A stretch of 38,346 bases of DNA from Chitinophagaceae bacterium (GTDB lineage Bacteria > Bacteroidota > Bacteroidia > Chitinophagales > Chitinophagaceae). A model generated the notes under the pieces. It was given only the letters and a program-made list of their open reading frames with translations. It had not been told where the DNA came from and made no database searches. Below are positions 33,801-38,346 of the stretch, piece by piece. Each line of letters begins with the position of its first letter. Position 1 is the stretch's first letter. Where the stretch lies: NCBI GenBank assembly GCA_021151685.1, contig JAGKWS010000029.1, positions 1 through 38,346 on the forward strand, read 5' to 3'. The position numbers and the translations under genes are program-made.

Positions 33801-33901
33801 AGATAGACATTCGATATGAGGATCGCGAATTTCCTGATACGGGAACATCTGTTATTATATCTATTACCAACATACCTAAGAGCAGCACAAAAAAGCTGTA
33901 A
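30836..33901 (+). CDS. Propeller-type LytS-like sensor histidine kinase
   Basis: The protein has 1021 residues. A signal peptide (LLFAFILCLSIIKHANGQ) is followed by periplasmic two-component-regulator propeller repeats, clear at the start (NGLPSDHVYSLMTDRYGYLW, GLPTDDIWGAVEDLSGKIWL) and decayed after about residue 120. A Y_Y_Y-like domain follows (about 680-765). One membrane helix (768-792) leads to a His_kinase domain of the LytS class with INPHFIFNSL (predicted phospho-acceptor H818), then VQPFVENAINHG and a G-box TDNGVGRQKARENK. The start codon is TTG; no ATG or GTG precedes the signal peptide in frame. Five nt separate it from the LytTR regulator, its evident partner. The propeller is expected to sense a periplasmic ligand. 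Confidence 0.9.
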   Translation: MYQRLLFAFILCLSIIKHANGQLMPSYHLNSDNGLPSDHVYSLMTDRYGYLWICTEKGVVKYNGYECRVFTTADGLPTDDIWGAVEDLSGKIWLAGISNEVGYIYNDKYYKAVLKDIKGTISPFSLLRYDSAVIFCSPYINGNHMNTICLARHDTVFPFALTQELLRMRKDEFQVFESPHIFIGSNNSVHLWTKNHMYELTNVKQLIKNPDAVRAKLLYHANSTFCENLRLNLNIVLDDHVMALYNGGVSKDVTIFNIAGNKESHLEVGTLGMRGNIEYVGLNNTIGEEKSLYAYTKSSILKFRYADKLIPAYSIDFDAILNTQNKKIIPISTITNNLWDTCIGTMRHGVFLKSKVPPFILLNEIDLDGYKYIGTVNDTITYWWNTDTKTLKEVCKQKIIREYIIDYTRLENAAIYNKDTIMLSGAFSHFLVTTTHKITDIAPQNFGGNVRKWHRLKNGNLFIFSKQGTCILAPPYNIMKTVMPADIDRYNDVVYDKQSDRIWGYNREKIFILGDENKKYIPVGNFANAGIDKIETVCIDDNYGNVFIKGFETAIIFDEKNNKCKSILRNLNLKRANMAVAGNKLVLYGDFGIAFYLITGKGSISEPIIYHNTRKIFYKKHQPVAVEKKRLLLNTDLGIYEIAIPADSCFDIGHSSNYTNYKLLVLYGHDVRNTTATDTVLIDQTNRTLTLDIINPHGSGQPTYYYKLGENEKWRKSVSGEIVLPDSYQPDNLYNISVYCADDAWESDIAALKVYVKPYWWQTRNARRWMWLGGGILAMAIIAIAVLVTRRLVLRAGQKKHLQRELELKAIYAQINPHFIFNSLTSAQMLISKNRMEDAYTHISKFSKLLRSYLKSSRNKYISIEDEVENLKNYLELQQTRFKDRFISEINVAPELNTSQIMIPSLIVQPFVENAINHGLLDSKRQGKLIIEFKGGKQPGKIYCIITDNGVGRQKARENKNATENTLGSYGNMMIKDLVRIFNQYENMQIDIRYEDREFPDTGTSVIISITNIPKSSTKKL

Positions 33902-33906
33902 CCTGT

Positions 33907-34656
33907 ATGCAAGCAAGACACTATAAATGCGCCATTGTAGATGATGAACAAGATGCTATAGACCTGCTGACGAGCCGACTGGACAGGTTATATACCAATC
34001 TGGATGTATCGGACACATACACATCGTGGGCGGATGCGCTGCAGGCATTACGTACCAATTACTACGACATTTTGTTTCTGGACATATCTATGCCGGAAAA
34101 AAGTGGCTTCGATTTATTGAAGTTATTGCCCGGTCTTGAGGCCGAAATCATATTTGTAACCGCACATGACCATTATGCACTAAAGGCCTTCTCATTTTCG
34201 GCAACCGGCTACATACTAAAGCCTATAGACGATAGCGACCTCTCTGTGGCAGTAAACAAAGCTATGGACCACCTTGCCAACAAAACAATGGCAAGGAAGG
34301 CCAACATGCCGGTGATGACGCAGGGCAATATATACGGTGCCGAAAAAGTGCGGATACCCAACAATAATGGCATAGACTATGTGAGCGTAAACGACATTAT
34401 ATACTTGGAAAGTTTAAACAAATGCACCATGGTAGTAACCAACCGGGCAAGATATACCAGCTCTGTAAACATAGGGGCATTCCGGTATCTGACCGATGAG
34501 TTTGCATTCTTTCAGGTACACCGGTCTTTCATTATCAACCTGAGCTGTGTGGTTCGTTACGAATCGTCGGGCGTGGTAGTGATGCAGGACAAGACCGAAA
34601 TACCTATTGCCAGAAACATAAGACAGGAGTTTTTGCAACTATTTGGTAAAGGGTAA
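33907..34656 (+). CDS. LytTR-family response regulator
   Basis: The protein has 249 residues. The receiver domain (about 5-120) has the acidic pair D12/D13, phospho-acceptor D59 (LFLDISMPEKSG), the conserved threonine in VTAHDHYA and lysine in YILKPIDD. The C-terminal LytTR DNA-binding domain (about 145-245) includes VSVNDIIYLESLNKCT and the end FFQVHRSFIINL. LytTR proteins bind paired direct repeats upstream of their targets. It begins 5 nt after the sensor kinase and forms a complete two-component system with it. Targets are not evident in the window. Confidence 0.95.
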   Translation: MQARHYKCAIVDDEQDAIDLLTSRLDRLYTNLDVSDTYTSWADALQALRTNYYDILFLDISMPEKSGFDLLKLLPGLEAEIIFVTAHDHYALKAFSFSATGYILKPIDDSDLSVAVNKAMDHLANKTMARKANMPVMTQGNIYGAEKVRIPNNNGIDYVSVNDIIYLESLNKCTMVVTNRARYTSSVNIGAFRYLTDEFAFFQVHRSFIINLSCVVRYESSGVVVMQDKTEIPIARNIRQEFLQLFGKG

Positions 34657-35013
34657 AAGCGAGCGTAAAAGCCAACAACAGCACGCCAGGCTTGTTTTGG
34701 AGGTGTAAAAATGCTACAATTTAGGAGCATAGTTTCTTCGCTTCGGCGGACAAAACCTACATTTCGCGACGCAAAAAGTGCATTTCAGCAGTTGTGCCGA
34801 TATACTGTATGCGCACGTACTATCTTGCATACAAGTTCAAAAAAGACGGAAGCCATAGGGCAGAACATTCAGATTGAACATTGAAAAATAATCCCACCCC
34901 AGATACCTTAGAAAAATATCCGAATTCGACACCTTGCAACCCTGTCATTCCGTCTTGTTTTGAACCGGCCTACTTGCACTTGTACAAAAAAATATGCCCT
35001 ACTACAATGTTTT
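34657..35013 (+). ncRNA. Gene-free stretch ending in a strong terminator; possible small RNA
   Basis: The 413 bp between the LytTR gene (34656) and the SRPBCC gene (35070) have no recognised gene. A strong intrinsic terminator closes the stretch on the plus strand 357 nt after the LytTR stop. This is too far for a typical operon end, so the stretch may be a long 3' UTR, a small RNA or a short-peptide transcript. A TTTTG at about 34957 with a weak TA-rich box about 20 nt later is the only promoter-like feature seen. Confidence 0.2.
34711..34884 (+). CDS. Candidate 57-residue basic peptide
   Basis: An ATG at 34711 is preceded by GGAGGT at 34699-34704 with six nt between, a near-ideal Shine-Dalgarno. 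This is rare in this window, where most starts have none. The frame runs 57 codons to TGA. The product is basic (six Arg, four Lys) and rich in Ser, Thr and Gln, with no membrane segment or known motif. It may be a real peptide or a chance frame in a non-coding transcript; the codon choice shows no clear bias. Confidence 0.22.
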   Translation: MLQFRSIVSSLRRTKPTFRDAKSAFQQLCRYTVCARTILHTSSKKTEAIGQNIQIEH

Positions 35014-35045
35014 AGGACGGTCAATAGAGACCGTCCTCTTTTTTT
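35014..35045 (+). terminator. Strong intrinsic terminator
   Basis: A perfect 9-bp stem AGGACGGTC/GACCGTCCT with a 6-nt loop is followed by C and seven T residues. It may end the LytTR transcript or an independent small transcript. Confidence 0.88.
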
Positions 35046-35069
35046 GTGTTAATGTATGTGCCCGATGCA

Positions 35070-35528
35070 TTACCGGGAAACAAATTTTTTCTCCAATGCT
35101 TTTCGTCTGTAGTCGAATATCTGCTGCAATTTTCCCTTAACCAACAAGCCATGAAATAAGTTGCCAAACCAACTGAGTGGTAATTTGTAATGTACAATAT
35201 CGGTCATATGTACACCGCCGGGCACCTCGCGAAAATGGTGTTCGTGATGCCACATGGCATAGGGGCCAAAGCGTTGCTCGTCTACAAAAAAACCGGGATG
35301 CGAAACATGGGTAATTTCTGTAACCCATTCGAATACTACCATCGGAAATACCTGCACCTTGTATACAATCATCAAACCGGGGTAAACTCTTTCGGGTAAA
35401 TTTGTGAGGATTCTGAAATTCATATCTGGCGGTGTTATCTCATTCAGGTTCTCGGGCCGACTGAAATAATCCCAAGCCTCGCTGAGGCTTATGGGTAATG
35501 TTTGCTCTTGCTTTAATACATGTATCAT
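35070..35528 (-). CDS. SRPBCC-family ligand-binding protein
   Basis: The protein has 152 residues with no signal peptide. The START/Bet v1-like SRPBCC pattern is visible: SLSEAWDYFSRPENLNEITP at the start, then VFPMVVFEWVTEITHV, FVDEQRFGPYAMWHHEHHF, GGVHMTDIVHYKLPL and a C-terminal helix with the basic end DYRRKALEKKF. The family binds hydrophobic ligands. Related Bacteroidota proteins are often annotated as cell-division-inhibitor-like or epimerase-associated, but no specific role is proven. It is monocistronic, divergent from the FKBP gene with 145 bp between starts. Confidence 0.83.
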   Translation of the reverse strand: MIHVLKQEQTLPISLSEAWDYFSRPENLNEITPPDMNFRILTNLPERVYPGLMIVYKVQVFPMVVFEWVTEITHVSHPGFFVDEQRFGPYAMWHHEHHFREVPGGVHMTDIVHYKLPLSWFGNLFHGLLVKGKLQQIFDYRRKALEKKFVSR

Positions 35529-35673
35529 CAGAAAGCCTATTTTGTTTAATTATTCTAAAACAAAATTAAACAAATTAATATTGCTAATTTTCCCTGTCTT
35601 ATCAATTTACATAATCAGCCCATTTACCCTTATATTGCTTCTTTATTCTTTTCACCATAACAAAGGGAAAAAT

Positions 35674-36156
35674 ATGTTTAGAAAAATTGCAGGTGGCCTA
35701 TTGATGGGGGCATCTATGTTTGTTTCTGCCCAAAGCAAGGCGCAATCTCAGGCCGAAACCGATGATAAAATCATATCGGAATATTTGGTAAAAAACAAGA
35801 TAAAAGCCAGCCGTACTCAATCGGGTTTGTACTATGTTATTTCGAAAGAAGGTACCGGCCCCAAGCTGAAGGCAGGCCAAAAGGTGTCTATGAAATACCT
35901 TGGTACGTTTTTGGATGGGAAACGTTTTGATGGCAATATGGATGAAAACTTTGAATTGAAAGGTAGTCCGTTTCGTTTTGTGCTGGGTGCCGGCCAGGTG
36001 ATACGAGGTTGGGACGAGGGTATACAGTTCATGTCGGTAGGTAGCCAAGGTACATTGTACCTGCCCTCTCCTCTTGCGTATGGCCCTGGTAGTGTAGGCC
36101 CAATTCCGCCCAATTCGATACTTGCATTTAAGGTAGAAGTAGTATCGGCAGAATAA
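35674..36156 (+). CDS. Secreted FKBP-type peptidylprolyl isomerase
   Basis: The protein has 160 residues from MFRKIAGGLLMGASMFVSAQ, a clean signal peptide. A short helical linker (25-60) precedes one FKBP domain (about 62-160) with VSMKYLGTFLDGKRFDGN, FVLGAGQVIRGWDEGIQFM, GTLYLPSPLAYGPGSVGPIP and the end NSILAFKVEVV. It is expected to help fold envelope proteins, like the SurA-like protein at the other end of the window. The frame is open 61 codons upstream (35491), but that would add unrelated hydrophobic sequence, so the later ATG is chosen. Confidence 0.92.
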   Translation: MFRKIAGGLLMGASMFVSAQSKAQSQAETDDKIISEYLVKNKIKASRTQSGLYYVISKEGTGPKLKAGQKVSMKYLGTFLDGKRFDGNMDENFELKGSPFRFVLGAGQVIRGWDEGIQFMSVGSQGTLYLPSPLAYGPGSVGPIPPNSILAFKVEVVSAE

Positions 36157-36169
36157 GAGTCGGTTTAAG
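36157..36169. repeat. Possible solo end of the 161-bp element
   Basis: The sequence gagtcggtttaag directly follows the FKBP stop codon and matches the left end of the 161-bp element (gagcyggtttaag) with one or two changes. Nothing further inside the element follows. It may be a remnant or chance. Confidence 0.3.
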
Positions 36170-36200
36170 AAAGCTACAATATCTGGTAGCATATATTTTT

Positions 36201-36394
36201 CGACAGGCTATGCTCTTAGTGAAGATGACTAAATGAAGTACACCATACTGCTTGTTCTTTTTCATTTGTTTCTGCGTTATAAAAGTCCTTCAATAGGTCT
36301 GCTATTCGCAGATTTTATTCCTTAAAAAAATGAAAAATAATGGGGCAGCTTGGTGTACTTCATTTAGTCATCTTCACTAAAAAGCGGCCTGTCG
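36201..36394. terminator. Hairpin arms split by an inserted inverted repeat
   Basis: CGACAGGC at 36201-36208 and GCCTGTCG at 36387-36394 are perfect inverted arms lying just outside the 165-bp element. Without the insert they would form an 8-bp GC-rich hairpin with a loop of about 13 nt after the FKBP gene, like an intrinsic terminator. The T run on the plus side is weak (CTTCATTTTC). Confidence 0.4.
36216..36380. mobile_element. MITE-like 165-bp inverted-repeat element
   Basis: The ends are a perfect 30-bp inverted repeat (36216-36245 and 36351-36380), TTAGTGAAGATGACTAAATG... and its complement. Imperfect pairing continues inward (ctgcttgttc...ttttcatttg versus the matching right arm), so nearly the whole unit folds into one hairpin. 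It encodes nothing. The terminal string is related to the sequence at the window end (38303-38334). This fits a non-autonomous insertion element whose parent is elsewhere. A clear target-site duplication is not seen; TA occurs at both edges. With its flanks it accounts for the gap 36157-36574. Confidence 0.7.
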
Positions 36395-36574
36395 CTTCAT
36401 TTTCAGCACATTAAGCTAATTTTTATACACGTTTACGTCAAAAAAAGCAAGTTTCACCCGAAATTAACGTCCTGCTTACAAAGTGTTACATAACCTTTCG
36501 TAGATTGCATCTGTCTTTAGTCATTAACTATTGATTAAAAATATACTCATTATTTTTTATCTAAAACACACAAT

Positions 36575-36901
36575 ATGAACATTGGTCTCGCAATACGGTC
36601 TATAAGAAGGAAGCTAAACGTTAGTCAGCACGACCTTGCCGAAAGATGCCAACTTACCCAAACTGCATTGTCGCAGATAGAAACTGGCAAAAAACGCCCA
36701 AGTCAAAGAACCATGGATCGCATATGCGAAGCTTTGGACATTCCTCAATCTATTATTTACATAGTGGCTATGGAAAATACCGATGTATCGCCGGGTAAAA
36801 AGGATGTGTACGATCTTGTGTACCCGTCTATTAAAACATTGGCCTTACAAATGATAGACTTTGAGCACAGGAGTCTGATAACTACTACTACTGAGGATTA
36901 A
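36575..36901 (+). CDS. XRE-family helix-turn-helix regulator
   Basis: The protein has 108 residues. An N-terminal Cro/C1-type HTH (about 5-60) has IRSIRRKLNVSQHDLAERC, LTQTALSQIETGKKRPSQ and the stabilising helix MDRICEALDIP. The C-terminal 40 residues are a short tail without a recognised sensor domain. It is a full-length small regulator rather than a fragment. There is no toxin or phage gene alongside, so its targets are unknown. The A+T-rich 190 bp upstream could hold an autoregulatory operator, but none is obvious. It converges on the hydrolase gene across a shared terminator. Confidence 0.9.
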   Translation: MNIGLAIRSIRRKLNVSQHDLAERCQLTQTALSQIETGKKRPSQRTMDRICEALDIPQSIIYIVAMENTDVSPGKKDVYDLVYPSIKTLALQMIDFEHRSLITTTTED

Positions 36902-36920
36902 GAGCTGATTAAGGGAAGAG

Positions 36921-36956
36921 TGTCAGTTGGTAGCATTTTCCAACTACCAACTGACA
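36921..36956. terminator. Bidirectional hairpin between XRE and hydrolase genes
   Basis: Perfect 13-bp arms TGTCAGTTGGTAG/CTACCAACTGACA with a 10-nt loop lie between the two convergent stops (36901 and 36967). Neither side has a tight T run, but position and symmetry suggest a shared terminator. Confidence 0.65.
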
Positions 36957-36966
36957 GTAGGATATA

Positions 36967-38223
36967 CTACTTTTTTACGCCTGCAATAAACTGCACAAGA
37001 GTTGCAGGCAGGCCAGCAGCCAATGGCAAGTTGGGCATGCTATATGTGGCCATGTTTTTCACTCTGTCTGCCGGTGCTGTTTTCAGCACATGATTCATAT
37101 CTTTTATTATCTTCAAAGTTGCATTGGGGTATGCTTCGCGCAGTGTTAATGCCTCACTTTCCGGCACCTGCAAGTCGGTAGTGCCCTGAACTATGAGTAC
37201 CGGCACCTTCAGTTTACGTATTTCGTTCTGTGGGTCATATTTTATCCATGACTTGATGTAAGGCTGTACCGAAGGCCGAAACAATGTTGACAACTCGCCA
37301 CCGGGGTCTGTTATGGTTTTTCCGTTTTGCAGACTATCCAGTATAAAGGCAGCCTTCAGCGACAGCTCTTCGGACTGTGCCGCTATCTGGCGTACTATTA
37401 TTTTATCGGCAGGGTTGGCAAGGCCAGCCACGGAGATGTATCCGTTTACAGGTTCTTTTGCGGCTGCCATCATGCCCACCAAAGAACCCTCGCTGTGGCC
37501 CAATACAAACACTTTTGAAAAGCGTTTATCACTTTTAAGCTCTGCCAATATGCCTGCCGCATCGTTCACCATATCTTCAAAACGCATGCTGCTCTCGTCC
37601 TTCATGGCACCGGCACTCTCGCCTACCCCACGTTTATCGTACCGCAGCGTGGCAATACCAGCACTCTTCAGCGAGTCTGCTATCATTTTATAGGCATTCG
37701 ATGATACGGCATCCTGATTGCCATTGCGGTCTGTAGGCCCCGAGCCGGCTATTATGAGTACCACCGGCACAGGCTCTTCGCTTTTGGGAAGCGCAAAGGA
37801 ACCATACAACTTGCCGCCCTGCGTTTTGTAGACAAAGTCGGACTTTTGCGTTGCTGCACTCTGCACAGGTAGAAAACGAAAGGCATCCAGTTTCTTTTCG
37901 TCATTGACTGCAGCAGCAAGCATTAACTCGCCAGTGGCAAATGTAACCTTGTAATAGCCTGCACCATTCTCATTCTTCTCGTAAGCATAACTTTTCAATT
38001 CGCCATACTGTTTATACAGTTGGTTCAGCATTTCGGTAACCTTGTCGGCGGGAAGTGCTTTTTTGATGCGGTCGGAGAACATATCGGATACCTGCTCGTT
38101 GTGCCGGGAATTGTATAACTCTCTGAAACGACTTACGGACTCATCGAGCGAGGTATGGTCTTGTGCCAAAAGCGAGTGTAACGGCAGGAGGGCTGCAATT
38201 ACTGTCTTCGAAAATTTATTCAT
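36967..38223 (-). CDS. Secreted alpha/beta hydrolase with N-terminal DUF3887-like domain
   Basis: The protein has 418 residues from MNKFSKTVIAALLPLHSLLAQ, a signal peptide. A DUF3887-like domain (about 25-120) is followed by an alpha/beta hydrolase domain (about 130-415). LIIAGSGPTDRNGN carries the oxyanion region, GHSEGS the nucleophile S244, QGTTDLQVP the acid D350 and MNHVLK the histidine H378. The layout matches secreted serine hydrolases of Bacteroidota active on acyl or peptide esters; the substrate is unknown. The frame extends 26 codons upstream to 38301, but a TATATTTG box at 38257-38264 lies within that stretch, which supports the shorter start. Confidence 0.9.
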   Translation of the reverse strand: MNKFSKTVIAALLPLHSLLAQDHTSLDESVSRFRELYNSRHNEQVSDMFSDRIKKALPADKVTEMLNQLYKQYGELKSYAYEKNENGAGYYKVTFATGELMLAAAVNDEKKLDAFRFLPVQSAATQKSDFVYKTQGGKLYGSFALPKSEEPVPVVLIIAGSGPTDRNGNQDAVSSNAYKMIADSLKSAGIATLRYDKRGVGESAGAMKDESSMRFEDMVNDAAGILAELKSDKRFSKVFVLGHSEGSLVGMMAAAKEPVNGYISVAGLANPADKIIVRQIAAQSEELSLKAAFILDSLQNGKTITDPGGELSTLFRPSVQPYIKSWIKYDPQNEIRKLKVPVLIVQGTTDLQVPESEALTLREAYPNATLKIIKDMNHVLKTAPADRVKNMATYSMPNLPLAAGLPATLVQFIAGVKK

Positions 38224-38256
38224 CCAAATTGAATTTTCTATGGTTGCTACGTAGTG

Positions 38257-38264
38257 CAAATATA
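38257..38264 (-). promoter_or_regulatory. -7 box TATATTTG upstream of hydrolase
   Basis: This exact TAnnTTTG match on the minus strand lies 33 nt before the ATG at 38223. Confidence 0.45.
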
Positions 38265-38300
38265 GGCGCACATTGGGTTGATAATGTTTGTATGTGGCCA

Positions 38301-38346
38301 CTAAGTGAAGATGTCAAAATAAAGTACACTATTTCAACAATTTTAT
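38301..38346. mobile_element. Partial insertion-element end at window edge
   Basis: AGTGAAGATG-t-c-aAAAT-a-AAGTACAC matches the left terminal repeat of the 36216 element at most positions (AGTGAAGATG, AAAT and AAGTACAC are shared). The rest is cut by the window end, so it could be an intact IS, another MITE or a remnant. Confidence 0.45.

Noticed and set aside
35491..35673. Upstream extension of the FKBP gene
   Set aside because: It adds unrelated hydrophobic sequence before a good signal peptide and overlaps the divergent SRPBCC gene start.
36575..36901. XRE regulator as the antitoxin of a toxin-antitoxin pair or a phage repressor
   Set aside because: No toxin-like, integrase or phage gene is adjacent on either strand.
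38224..38301. Extension of the hydrolase upstream of its signal peptide
   Set aside because: It would place a promoter box and part of an insertion end inside the gene and bury the signal peptide.

Overview
The window looks like chromosomal DNA from a Bacteroidota bacterium, most likely of the Chitinophagaceae type. The signs are type IX secretion (T9SS) C-terminal sorting tails on three proteins, a LytS-type propeller kinase with a LytTR regulator, Bacteroidota-restricted domains (DUF4268, DUF1684, DoxX-like), -7 boxes of the TAnnTTTG form, few Shine-Dalgarno sequences and moderate GC. No phage, plasmid, CRISPR, rRNA or tRNA was recognised. Most genes are housekeeping or envelope genes. The unusual material lies mainly between genes.

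Layout. 1-416 is non-coding and packed with short hairpins. 417-4863 (minus) holds an aspartate-type aminotransferase, a PglD-like acetyltransferase, a PglE-like aminotransferase and a SurA-like chaperone. 4990-6876 (plus) is a tandem pair of YwqG/DUF1963 proteins. 7058-13709 (minus) holds two paralogous secreted M14 carboxypeptidases and the NAD(P)H-hydrate repair enzyme. This block and the following Sfp-type gene (13974-14570) are punctuated by three copies of a 161-bp inverted-repeat element. 14648-16915 (plus) is a compact four-gene operon: DoxX-like, DUF2071, membrane methyltransferase-like and a small membrane protein. RecF (minus) follows, then a YjdM zinc-ribbon protein, a PAS histidine kinase, a small secreted protein and NamZ.

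21812-23242 is a divergent HxlR regulator / DsbA-type thiol oxidoreductase pair. Then come a DUF4268 protein, a T9SS-secreted NHL propeller, an ABC-F ATPase, a lipoprotein, and a run of lysS, DUF1684 and an acyl-CoA-binding protein. 30836-34656 is a propeller histidine kinase with its LytTR regulator. 34657-35069 has no recognised gene but ends in a strong terminator. It is followed by a SRPBCC protein, a secreted FKBP, a MITE-like element, an XRE regulator and a secreted alpha/beta hydrolase. The last about 45 bases carry a sequence related to the MITE end.

Two themes recur. First, at many genes a TAnnTTTG box sits only 3-8 nt before the start codon, which implies leaderless or nearly leaderless mRNAs. 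Second, long-hairpin elements (the 161-bp repeat and the 165-bp MITE) sit at the 3' ends of genes. No recognisable defence or biosynthetic system is complete here. The best candidates for something undescribed are the 161-bp element, the DoxX/DUF2071/methyltransferase operon and the possible small RNA or peptide at 34660-35045.
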